Below, piece after piece: positions 1 to 5,614 of a DNA stretch of 6,930 bases (positions within the stretch are counted from its first letter, which is position 1; the number at the start of each line of letters is the position of its first letter). A program made the translations under genes and the position numbers. Source of the DNA: Bacteroidota bacterium (GTDB lineage Bacteria > Bacteroidota > Bacteroidia > NS11-12g > UBA955); NCBI GenBank assembly GCA_009918425.1, contig RGEC01000120.1:1-6930 (forward strand), written 5' to 3'. Below the pieces are notes generated by a model. The model was not told where the DNA came from. It made no database searches and saw only the letters and a program-made list of their open reading frames with translations.

Positions 1-390
1 TTCATCGATTTAACCGGAAAATTTGTCATTAATCCGCAGTTTGGTATTCAGGCTAAACCGTTTTTAAGGTCAAACCGATCAAAAAATCTGGGATTATCTT
101 TCCGCACAGGATGGCAGTTTATAGGTGCTGTTCAGTACAGCTCCCAAATAACCTCCGAAGAATCATACTATAATATTTTGGGACTTTATAGTAATACCAT
201 TCTCTATAACCATCGAACGACATTTCCGGATTTAAGACAGCGAAAATTTTCAAGACTCTATTTTCAATGGGGTATTTCAAATCTGCTGATTTCAAAAAAA
301 GAAAGACGCTGTGGTTATCGTATTTCTTTCAGTGTAATTCCAAAACAACATAAGGGTTTTGAGTATACATTTACCTATCGAATAAAATAA
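1..390 (+). CDS. C-terminal part of a possible outer-membrane beta-barrel protein (5' end outside window)
   Basis: The frame is open from the first base and gives 129 residues to a TAA at 388-390, so this is the 3' end of a longer gene. I do not recognise the family. The residues alternate polar and hydrophobic/aromatic in short runs separated by turns (for example FGIQAKPFLR, LGLSFRTGWQFIGAVQY, RLYFQWGISNLLI, YRISFSVIP, FEYTFTYRIK), which is the look of transmembrane beta-strands. Bacteroidota outer-membrane barrels often end in such strands. Against this, the last residue is Lys rather than the usual aromatic. A TTG at 178 could serve as an internal start, but the reading frame upstream has the same composition, so I read it as one continuous gene. 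The stop lies 8 bases before the next ATG, suggesting co-transcription with the lipoprotein gene downstream. Confidence 0.6.
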   Translation, partial: FIDLTGKFVINPQFGIQAKPFLRSNRSKNLGLSFRTGWQFIGAVQYSSQITSEESYYNILGLYSNTILYNHRTTFPDLRQRKFSRLYFQWGISNLLISKKERRCGYRISFSVIPKQHKGFEYTFTYRIK

Positions 391-398
391 AAATTAGT

Positions 399-887
399 AT
401 GTTAACTCTTAATATGAGACTGTTTGTTCCATTTATAATTTTGCTTTTTGTTTCATGCGAAAAAAATAATAATAAAAATTGGGGGAGTTTAAGTGCCAAT
501 ATAACATTTAATGTTAAATACTATCCTTGTGTGATTGATACTGCGTGTGGTTGTTTAAATAAAACCTCAGATTTATGGGCCTTTTGGGAGCCTAATATTA
601 CGATAAAAGATAGTCATGATAACGTTGTTTTTACGGAAAGAGCAAGACAAATAAATATCTATAATATGCCTTTAAATGAAGGGAAATACTCCATTCGTTA
701 TCACATGGATTTATGGGGCGGAGTGACCCTCTGTGACTCCATGCGGGATATCTGGAAATGGCAATTTGCTCCAGGATATCCGGATTACTGCATCAATAAA
801 AACAAATTCAATTACAAAACCCTAGACACTACGGAGTTTTTTATTATCACCAAAAAAGGAGTTGTCAATATTAACCGTACTTTTTAA
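399..887 (+). CDS. Small Cys- and Trp-rich lipoprotein, function unknown
   Basis: The product has 162 residues. The N-terminus is a short lipoprotein signal: a hydrophobic stretch VPFIILLFV followed by the lipobox FVSC, with Cys20 the likely lipidated residue and a hydrophilic Asn/Lys tail (EKNNNKN) after it. The mature part has five more cysteines (44, 50, 52, 112, 131) and many tryptophans. Around residues 63-102 the pattern of short strands ending in PLNEGKYSIRYH resembles an Ig-like beta-sandwich of the kind common in Bacteroidota surface lipoproteins; this fold call is inference. I do not recognise a family. ATG 399 is 8 bases after the previous stop. ATG 414 (Met6) is an alternative that gives a 15-residue signal and is equally plausible. 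There is no Shine-Dalgarno sequence, only an A-rich leader, as usual in this phylum. It is probably anchored in the envelope together with the barrel-like protein upstream. Confidence 0.75.
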   Translation: MLTLNMRLFVPFIILLFVSCEKNNNKNWGSLSANITFNVKYYPCVIDTACGCLNKTSDLWAFWEPNITIKDSHDNVVFTERARQINIYNMPLNEGKYSIRYHMDLWGGVTLCDSMRDIWKWQFAPGYPDYCINKNKFNYKTLDTTEFFIITKKGVVNINRTF

Positions 888-1040
888 TATTTGATAAACA
901 CGCAATTATTAGGACTATTTAATTATTTATTGCCCATAATAAAAACGCAAATATTGTTCAAACACATACCTTAATCACTAATCCCTGATTTGGAAATGTG
1001 AGGAAAATTTCGTATATTTACTTGTAAACGCTATGATTGT
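888..1040. other. AT-rich gap between convergent genes, no clear terminator
   Basis: These 153 bases separate the lipoprotein stop from the ABC-F stop. I find no strong GC-rich hairpin followed by a T-run on either strand. The only inverted match is an AT-rich 8-mer, AATATTTG at 886-893 against CAAATATT at 948-955, with a 54-base loop, which could be chance. The right end carries a plus-strand promoter-like sequence, listed separately. Confidence 0.5.
989..1020 (+). promoter_or_regulatory. Bacteroidota-type promoter match pointing into the 3' end of the ABC-F gene
   Basis: TTTG at 989-992, a 20-base spacer, then TATATTTA at 1013-1020, which matches 7 of 8 positions of the TAnnTTTG -7 consensus. 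An ATG follows at 1033 but its frame closes after 16 codons, inside the ABC-F gene on the other strand. If active, the transcript would be antisense to the ABC-F 3' end. The match is made on sequence alone, in AT-rich DNA where chance matches occur. Confidence 0.35.
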
Positions 1041-2966
1041 TTATTCCGTTCCTGCTATCCATTGCTCCATTACGGCATCATAGGCAGTTTGCAGTTCTTT
1101 CAGCCGGGTTTCTGCTTTCTGGTAGGCCTGGGTATATGTATTTATTTTTTCAAAATCAGTTGCAACATCTTCATCCGTAAGCCGTTTTTCATGTAATGCT
1201 TTTTCAGTACGTACGGCTTCCATTTGCTGTTCCAGGTCGGCCATCTCCTGTTCCAGTTGTAGAATGCGGTTTTTACCCGGTTTTTTAGGTTCAGAATTAT
1301 TGTCTGTAGTATCTTTGGATACTACAGGTTTATTTTTATTAATTTCCGTTTCCTGTAAATAGGTTTCCGGTCCACGGCGCTGCATCCATTCATTCCATTC
1401 ATCATAGGTTCCGGGATATTCTCGCAGAATACCGTTTTCTATCCACCATATCTTATTGGCTACATTGCTCACGAATGTTCTGTCGTGGCTCACGATTACA
1501 CAGGTGCCCTTGTATTGAGATATGGCATCTGCCAGCACCGAGGTGCTGAACATATCCAGGTGGTTAGTAGGTTCGTCCAGCAACAGCAAATTGGCTCTGG
1601 TGAGCAATGTTTTGGCCAATGCTACCCGGCTTTTTTCACCGCCCGACAGCACTTTTATTTTCTTAAAAACTTCATCACCCGTAAATAGAAAACAGCCCAG
1701 CACGGTTCGTAGTTCGGCTTCTGTATATTCGGCGTCTACGGTGCCAAGTTCGTTTAACAAATCCCGCTGCAGGTTTAGCGCTTCCAGTTGGTGCTGTGCG
1801 AAGAAGGAGGTTTCTACATTCCATCCGGGTTCCACTACACCACCGTGGGGCTCCGATCCGAAGATGATACGAAGCAATGTGCTTTTCCCTTTTCCATTAG
1901 CACCAATCAGGGCGATTTTGTCGCCTCTCAGCACCTGGGCATTGGCACTGCGGATGATTTCCGTATCATCGTAGCTTTTGCTTACATCCTTGAGGGTGCA
2001 AATGGTTTTTCCCGGCGTGGTCCGGATGTTGAAGCGGATATTCATTTCGCGCTTTTCATCATCTTTCAGCTCGATTTTTTCCATCTTTTGCAGCATCTTC
2101 ACGCGGCTTTGTACCGCAGTGGCTTTGCTGGCCTTGGCTTTGAAGCGGCGTATGAATGCCATCTGCTGTCGGATGTAATCCTGCTGGTTATCAAACCTGC
2201 GTTGCAGCATTTCATCCCGTTCTTCCTTTTGTTCAAGGTAATCGCTGAAATTGCCTTTGTAATGGTATAACTGCTGATGGGCCACTTCGGCAATTCGATT
2301 GACGGTGTTGTCCAGAAACAGGCGGTCGTGGCTCACAATTACAAATGTGCCTTTATAGGTTTTCAGGTAATCTTCAATCCACTCAATGGTAGGTAAATCC
2401 AGGTGGTTGGTGGGTTCGTCAAGCAGCAGCAAATCGGGTTGCATAAGCAGCAATTTGGCCAGCATGGCCCGCATACGCCAGCCCCCGGAGAAAAGGTTCA
2501 GCGGTTTTTGTAGTTCTTCGGTTTTGAAGCCCAGGCCTTCCAGTAGCTTTTCGGCTTCGGCATGCCAGTCATAACCACCAAGTGTTCCAAACTGGTCCTG
2601 AAGTTCGGTGAGCCGTTGTATGGCGTTTACATCTGCGGTGCGCTCTATTTCTTCCAGCAGGCGGTTTATCTCTTTATCCAGTGCAGCCAGATCGGCTCTG
2701 CCTTGCAATACCACTTCCAGCAGAGGATCCTGGTAATCAATGCTCAGCAAATCCTGGTTTAGAAATCCAATTTTCAGGTTGGAAGGTTTACTCATATTGC
2801 CTTCCCTCAGCTCGTAATCACCTGAAATCAGGCGCAACAGGGTGGATTTTCCGGTTCCGTTCAGTCCCACCAGCCCTATTTTTTCTCCGGGTTTGATGTG
2901 CCAGTTGGCGTTTTTATACAAATATCTTCCGGCAAATTCAAAGGAAAAATCTACGAGGGCGAGCAT
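1041..2966 (-). CDS. ABC-F family ATPase (ribosome-associated, Uup/YheS/EttA-like)
   Basis: A soluble protein of 641 residues with two ABC domains and no membrane segments, the ABC-F layout. Domain 1 has Walker A GLNGTGKST (34-42), signature FSGGW (159-163), Walker B LLLLDEPTNHLD (179-190) and switch SHDR (212-215). A charged helical linker spans about 225-315. Domain 2 has GANGKGKST (355-363), LSGGEKSR (440-447), LLLLDEPTNHLD (460-471) and SHDR (493-496). The C-terminus (about 565-640) is a Lys/Glu/Gln-rich coiled coil. ABC-F proteins bind the ribosomal E site and act on stalled translation or give antibiotic protection; which role this one has cannot be told from sequence. The frame extends upstream to an ATG at 3080, but I chose the ATG at 2966: the protein then begins MLALVDFSFEFAGRYLY as family members do, the extra 38 residues are not family-like, and the longer form would overlap the divergent kinase gene and cover the promoter region. 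All catalytic motifs are intact. Confidence 0.95.
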   Translation of the reverse strand: MLALVDFSFEFAGRYLYKNANWHIKPGEKIGLVGLNGTGKSTLLRLISGDYELREGNMSKPSNLKIGFLNQDLLSIDYQDPLLEVVLQGRADLAALDKEINRLLEEIERTADVNAIQRLTELQDQFGTLGGYDWHAEAEKLLEGLGFKTEELQKPLNLFSGGWRMRAMLAKLLLMQPDLLLLDEPTNHLDLPTIEWIEDYLKTYKGTFVIVSHDRLFLDNTVNRIAEVAHQQLYHYKGNFSDYLEQKEERDEMLQRRFDNQQDYIRQQMAFIRRFKAKASKATAVQSRVKMLQKMEKIELKDDEKREMNIRFNIRTTPGKTICTLKDVSKSYDDTEIIRSANAQVLRGDKIALIGANGKGKSTLLRIIFGSEPHGGVVEPGWNVETSFFAQHQLEALNLQRDLLNELGTVDAEYTEAELRTVLGCFLFTGDEVFKKIKVLSGGEKSRVALAKTLLTRANLLLLDEPTNHLDMFSTSVLADAISQYKGTCVIVSHDRTFVSNVANKIWWIENGILREYPGTYDEWNEWMQRRGPETYLQETEINKNKPVVSKDTTDNNSEPKKPGKNRILQLEQEMADLEQQMEAVRTEKALHEKRLTDEDVATDFEKINTYTQAYQKAETRLKELQTAYDAVMEQWIAGTE

Positions 2967-2970
2967 GGTA

Positions 2971-2978
2971 CAAAGGTA
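2971..2978 (-). promoter_or_regulatory. -7 promoter box TACCTTTG for the ABC-F gene
   Basis: Read on the minus strand this is TACCTTTG, a full match to the Bacteroidota -7 consensus TAnnTTTG. It ends only 4 bases before the chosen ATG at 2966, so transcription would start at or next to the start codon and give a leaderless message. No good TTG is found at the usual -33 spacing; the nearest TTG lies in the palindrome with a 26-base gap. Confidence 0.55.
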
Positions 2979-2998
2979 CGCCACGAAGCTGCTCTGAA

Positions 2999-3027
2999 CT
3001 TTGACAACTTGTAAAAAGTTGTCAAAG
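2999..3027. promoter_or_regulatory. Perfect 12-bp-arm palindrome between divergent genes (operator candidate)
   Basis: CTTTGACAACTT at 2999-3010 and its exact reverse complement AAGTTGTCAAAG at 3016-3027, separated by GTAAA. It lies midway between the two divergent -7 boxes, centred about 46 bases upstream of the expected ABC-F start and about 58 upstream of the kinase start. That position suits a dimeric regulator serving both genes. It has no T-run, so a terminator is less likely. I cannot name the regulator. A dispersed intergenic repeat is the main alternative. Confidence 0.6.
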
Positions 3028-3057
3028 CCATAAACAGTATATCTCATGTAATTTCCC

Positions 3058-3065
3058 CATCTTTG
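3058..3065 (+). promoter_or_regulatory. -7-like box for the lipid kinase gene
   Basis: CATCTTTG matches TAnnTTTG at 5 of the 6 defined bases (first T replaced by C). It ends 4 bases before the ATG at 3070, the same spacing as the ABC-F box on the other strand. No convincing -33 TTG lies 19-21 bases upstream, so the promoter call is weak on its own. Confidence 0.35.
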
Positions 3066-3069
3066 AGGC

Positions 3070-3900
3070 ATGCCTGCCAAAGCTGTTTTTTTTTACAATC
3101 CTAACTCGGGGCGATACAACGCAGGCAGGATTGCATCTTGGCAGGCAGAATTCACATTTTTTGGCATTGAAATACAAGGTATCAGCAATCCGGAAGAATT
3201 AACTTCTTTACAACCCACCCATATTATTGTCGCAGGTGGCGATGGCACTTTGCATGTGGCGATTAATCATGCGGGTTTAAAACATACATATTCTATTTTG
3301 CCTGTCGGCAGCGGCAATGATTTTGCTGCAGGTTTTAAGCGCTTATCTGTGGCAGACCTGGCCAAAAAAATATTGTCAGACTCCATTATTTATTATGATA
3401 TTTTACGCATTAACGGCATATATGCCCACAATGTGTGTGGCACCGGATTTGAATCATTTGTAGCCGGGAAAGCCCGTAAGATTAGGTTTGCTGCATTAAA
3501 ATATATTTTGCCCATTGCCAGGCATATGTTTTTTTATAAACCAATGCATGCCAAAATTACAGCTGAAAATTATAAATATGAGGGCTTAATATTTATGATT
3601 ACGATGGGGAATGGTAAGCGATCGGGTGGTGGTTTTCGGATGTTTCCCAAAGCAGACTTAAAGGATGGTAAAATGGATATGATTTTAATTAAAAAACATT
3701 CCGTAGTTCAGCGTTTACTATATGTATTTCTTGTTAATTTCGGAAAACATTTACACCTGAAACCGGTCGAATTTAAACAGTTGGTTTCCTGCAGAATAGA
3801 GCTTGAAGAGAACTATTCCTTTCAGGCCGATGGTGATTTATATGCTGCGCAGGTTCTTGATGTGTCGGTATTACAAAATCAGCTTGGAATGATTATGTAA
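3070..3900 (+). CDS. Diacylglycerol kinase/sphingosine kinase-like lipid kinase (YegS/DgkB family)
   Basis: The product is 276 residues, close to the usual 290-300 of this family. It shows the DAGK catalytic-domain motifs in order: YNPNSG (9-14) near the N-terminus, the nucleotide-binding loop GGDGTLH (56-62), LPVGSGNDF (77-85), GTGFE (124-128), GGGFRMFPKADLKDGKMD (186-203) and QADGD (252-256), the last standing where the family has its conserved DGE-type motif. Members phosphorylate diacylglycerol or a related lipid with ATP at the inner face of the membrane. In Bacteroidota they are candidates for diacylglycerol or sphingolipid-base phosphorylation, and the sequence does not settle which. 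There is no signal peptide and no clear transmembrane helix. The start is well placed because the first strand and NPNSG motif follow directly. The gene is divergent from the ABC-F gene and may share its control palindrome. Confidence 0.92.
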   Translation: MPAKAVFFYNPNSGRYNAGRIASWQAEFTFFGIEIQGISNPEELTSLQPTHIIVAGGDGTLHVAINHAGLKHTYSILPVGSGNDFAAGFKRLSVADLAKKILSDSIIYYDILRINGIYAHNVCGTGFESFVAGKARKIRFAALKYILPIARHMFFYKPMHAKITAENYKYEGLIFMITMGNGKRSGGGFRMFPKADLKDGKMDMILIKKHSVVQRLLYVFLVNFGKHLHLKPVEFKQLVSCRIELEENYSFQADGDLYAAQVLDVSVLQNQLGMIM

Positions 3901-3913
3901 TTTTATTACTAAC

Positions 3914-3934
3914 CAATTTGATGCAAGCAAATTG
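3914..3934. terminator. Weak AT-rich hairpin between convergent genes
   Basis: CAATTTG (3914-3920) and CAAATTG (3928-3934) form a 7-bp stem with a 7-base loop in the 36-base gap between the kinase and CapA stops. It is AT-rich on both sides and could act in both directions, but only two pairs are G-C, so its strength as a terminator is doubtful. Confidence 0.3.
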
Positions 3935-3936
3935 AA

Positions 3937-5037
3937 TTATTTACCGGGGATAATATCTCCATTATCGGTAATAGAAAGTTTGCATTCCGGAATATCTGAG
4001 GCAGTTAATTTGATGATTTCTTTCAATGCGCCATTGTTCTCATCCATCACAGGTCCGCCCTGTCCGGGTTGTCTTGTAGAATAGATTTTCCCTTTCAGAA
4101 ATTTTCCTTTTGCATCCACATCCAATTCAACAATGGGGGCAATACCACTGATTCCTGCCAGATTAAACATCCCATAGGTAGCAAAATTCCCCATACTGTA
4201 AGCGATAAATCTGTCTTTGTATACATCAACAGCACGGGTAACATGTGGACCATGCCCGAATACGATGTCCGCACCTGCGTCAATCACCACCCTGGCGAAT
4301 TCATAGGGATTGCCGCGGTTTTCTCCTAAAAAAATTTCTTTGGTGCGTGTAATATGGCTTCTCGATGAACCTTCACCACCACCGTGGAAGGATACAATTA
4401 CAATGTCGCAAAAGGAATCAAGGTACTTTATTATTTTTTCGGCCCTGCTGTAATCATTAATATTTACAGTTCCCGGATTGGGTGCAAAAGCTGCAAATCC
4501 ATACGTAAGGCCGTTTTTCTGAAATGTAGTATATGGACATATTTCCAGGCCGGCATGGGGAATATCGGCTTGCTTCAGTATTTTCTGGGTGTTTGCAGTA
4601 CCCACACTGCCAAAATCCTGCACATGGTTGTTGGCTACACTCAGTAAGTTAAATCCCGCATCTTTAATATAATTGATATAGTGATCGGGCATCTTGAAAG
4701 TGTAACAGAATTTTGGATTTGAACAATTTTTAGCAGGTCCACTGCCCGTTAAAATCACGCCTTCCAGGTTGCCGAATGACACATCTCCGCGGGAAATAAT
4801 ATCTTTAACAGGCGTAAGTATATCTTTACCGTCATTTGGCGGTAAAAGATCTGCGCTCGGATAATTGGTGCCCAGCATCATATCGCCGACCCCAATAATT
4901 TTAACTACTTTTTTAGAGGATGAGTCATCCCCGGTGGCAACTATGCTTTTGGTTTTATTTATTCCGTTATTGTTGCCGGAACAGTTAGATGTTATTATGC
5001 CAAAAAATAATATAGGATATATAGATTTAAGGTTCAT
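3937..5037 (-). CDS. CapA-family (PGA_cap) metallophosphatase-like lipoprotein
   Basis: 366 residues. The N-terminus has a short basic/hydrophobic signal (YPILFFGIIT) ending at Cys19, followed by a Ser/Asn/Gly/Lys linker to about residue 43, typical of an envelope lipoprotein. The lipobox ITSNC is unusual in having Asn just before the Cys. The rest matches the CapA/PgsA capsule-synthesis fold, a calcineurin-like phosphoesterase relative: GDMMLG (51-56), GNLEG (89-93), VANNHVQDFG (134-143), SFHGGGE (216-222), GHGPH (261-265) and YSMGNF (280-285). These carry the Asp, Asn and His residues expected to bind metal. Founding members work in poly-gamma-glutamate capsule export, but the family is broad and no capB/capC/pgs genes are next to it, so a role in surface polymer or phosphoester metabolism is only inference. 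It is preceded by a strong promoter candidate with a leader of about 120 bases and converges on the lipid kinase gene. Confidence 0.9.
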   Translation of the reverse strand: MNLKSIYPILFFGIITSNCSGNNNGINKTKSIVATGDDSSSKKVVKIIGVGDMMLGTNYPSADLLPPNDGKDILTPVKDIISRGDVSFGNLEGVILTGSGPAKNCSNPKFCYTFKMPDHYINYIKDAGFNLLSVANNHVQDFGSVGTANTQKILKQADIPHAGLEICPYTTFQKNGLTYGFAAFAPNPGTVNINDYSRAEKIIKYLDSFCDIVIVSFHGGGEGSSRSHITRTKEIFLGENRGNPYEFARVVIDAGADIVFGHGPHVTRAVDVYKDRFIAYSMGNFATYGMFNLAGISGIAPIVELDVDAKGKFLKGKIYSTRQPGQGGPVMDENNGALKEIIKLTASDIPECKLSITDNGDIIPGK

Positions 5038-5164
5038 TAGGTATTTATTGGAAGGTTATGCAGAGTTCGAATTTGTTTTGTTATTTAAATAGTCAATAAT
5101 TTTTATATTTATGGATATTGTTATTTATAAAAAAGAGATTGATATATTTGATTGTTTTATATTT

Positions 5165-5196
5165 CAAAATTACTGATTTTAGGTTGTTTTTTCAAA
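5165..5196 (-). promoter_or_regulatory. Promoter for the CapA-family gene
   Basis: On the minus strand: TTTG (complement of 5193-5196), a 20-base spacer, then TAATTTTG (complement of 5165-5172), a full match to the Bacteroidota -33/-7 consensus with normal spacing. Transcription should begin near 5158, giving a leader of about 120 bases before the ATG at 5037. I find no other TAnnTTTG on this strand closer to the gene. Confidence 0.6.
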
Positions 5197-5212
5197 GGTT
5201 TTTCTATGTTTG
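5184..5212 (+). promoter_or_regulatory. Divergent promoter candidate overlapping the CapA promoter
   Basis: TTG at 5184-5186, an 18-base spacer and TATGTTTG at 5205-5212, a full -7 consensus match. It points rightwards into the non-coding stretch, where no convincing gene follows, and its -33 region interleaves with that of the minus-strand promoter. Confidence 0.45.
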
Positions 5213-5340
5213 GTTTAACTGTGTGTAACGAGGCTATAGAACAGAACGTGTTTTTGAGGCAAGCAAGGGGAATGGATTATAGGTGGAAGGGTGCAGAATC
5301 GGTTTTTTATTTCAATAATTTTTTGGTTAACTGAAATTTT
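5213..5340. other. Non-coding stretch with a purine-rich segment ending in a T-run
   Basis: This is part of the 577-base gap (5038-5614) without a supported gene; 5038-5164 is a plain AT-rich leader of the CapA gene. From 5256 to 5302 the plus strand is strongly purine-rich with many GG and AGG words, followed by six T at 5303-5308. Together with the promoter at 5184-5212 it could encode a short RNA of about 90 bases (5218 to 5308), but I see no strong stem before the T-run. A 42-codon frame (5206-5334) exists, but its ATG lies inside the -7 box and it has no recognisable features. Confidence 0.3.
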
Positions 5341-5342
5341 CT

Positions 5343-5417
5343 ATGCCACCCCTACGGGGTTCGGGATATACCGCGCCTTTGGCGCTAGTATAATGTCACC
5401 CCTTCGGGGTTGGGATA
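5343..5417. repeat. Array of three triloop hairpins at exact 25-base spacing (REP-like)
   Basis: Three perfect 5-bp stems with 3-base loops follow each other: ACCCC-TAC-GGGGT (5348-5360), GCGCC-TTT-GGCGC (5373-5385) and ACCCC-TTC-GGGGT (5398-5410). Loop centres are at 5354, 5379 and 5404, exactly 25 bases apart. The outer two are copies of one unit (CACCCC-TWC-GGGGTT-SGGGATA, with one further base), 50 bases apart, and the middle one is a different stem. This resembles REP-type palindromic elements that tend to be dispersed between genes. No RAYT transposase is present in the window. Confidence 0.65.
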
Positions 5418-5444
5418 CATCACCACTGATGTGGGCCGCAGGCC
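5417..5444. repeat. Two further small hairpins continuing the palindrome cluster
   Basis: ACATCA-CCAC-TGATGT (5417-5432, 6-bp stem, 4-base loop) is followed at once by GGCC-GCA-GGCC (5434-5444, 4-bp stem, 3-base loop). They continue the hairpin series from the left and lead into the first copy of the direct repeat. Confidence 0.5.
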
Positions 5445-5474
5445 GTAAAGTCGGATCATTATCCGTCTCACTCT
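5441..5474. repeat. Direct repeat copy 1 with internal hairpin
   Basis: Begins GGCCGTAAAG and contains CGGAT-CATT-ATCCG (5452-5465). It matches the copy at 5553-5587 with four substitutions and one inserted base. The outer stem here (AGT.../...TCT) has a T-T mismatch that is a proper pair in copy 2. Confidence 0.65.
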
Positions 5475-5531
5475 ATACGGCTGACCTGGCATATCGCATC
5501 CGTCCATACGCCGCATATACCGTGCTGTCAT

Positions 5532-5547
5532 ATGTCATATACGACAT
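5532..5547. repeat. Near-palindrome between the two direct-repeat copies
   Basis: ATGTC at 5532-5536 pairs with GACAT at 5543-5547 around a TATA centre, with one mismatched pair. It may simply be part of the larger palindromic element. Confidence 0.35.
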
Positions 5548-5552
5548 GCCAC

Positions 5553-5587
5553 GGCCCGTAAAGACGGATTATTATCCGTCTCGCTGT
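5553..5587. repeat. Direct repeat copy 2 with perfect 8-bp hairpin
   Basis: Begins GGCCCGTAAAG and carries AGACGGAT-TATT-ATCCGTCT (5562-5581), a perfect 8-bp stem. It is the second copy of the repeat at 5441-5474, about 112 bases downstream in the same orientation. Confidence 0.65.
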
Positions 5588-5609
5588 GTGCAGGCGAAGC
5601 CTAAACACA
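5562..5609 (-). terminator. Two stem-loops downstream of trmN6, possible terminator
   Basis: Transcription leaving trmN6 (stop at 5615) meets first a stem-loop at 5585-5609 (TGTGT/ACACA plus AGGC-GAA-GCCT with a 2x2 internal loop) and then the 8-bp stem at 5562-5581, followed on the minus strand by only three further T-rich bases. The placement just after the gene fits a terminator. The short T-run and membership of the repeat cluster weaken the call. Confidence 0.35.
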
Positions 5610-5614
5610 GGCAC

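Noticed and set aside
886..955. AATATTTG/CAAATATT inverted match as a terminator
   Set aside because: Eight AT-rich pairs around a 54-base loop are too weak and too likely by chance.
1522..2270. Long plus-strand frames opposite the ABC-F gene
   Set aside because: Antisense shadows of a well-supported coding sequence; no family signature.
2967..3080. 38-residue N-terminal extension of the ABC-F protein
   Set aside because: It would overlap the lipid-kinase gene, includes the palindrome and promoter box, and does not resemble ABC-F N-termini.
5152..5334. 60-codon frame on the plus strand
   Set aside because: It covers both candidate promoters and has no recognisable domain or conserved-looking pattern; composition is that of AT-rich non-coding DNA.
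5343..5587. CRISPR array
   Set aside because: Units are short hairpins of differing sequence 25 bases apart, without identical repeats of 28-37 bases or unique spacers, and no cas gene is present.
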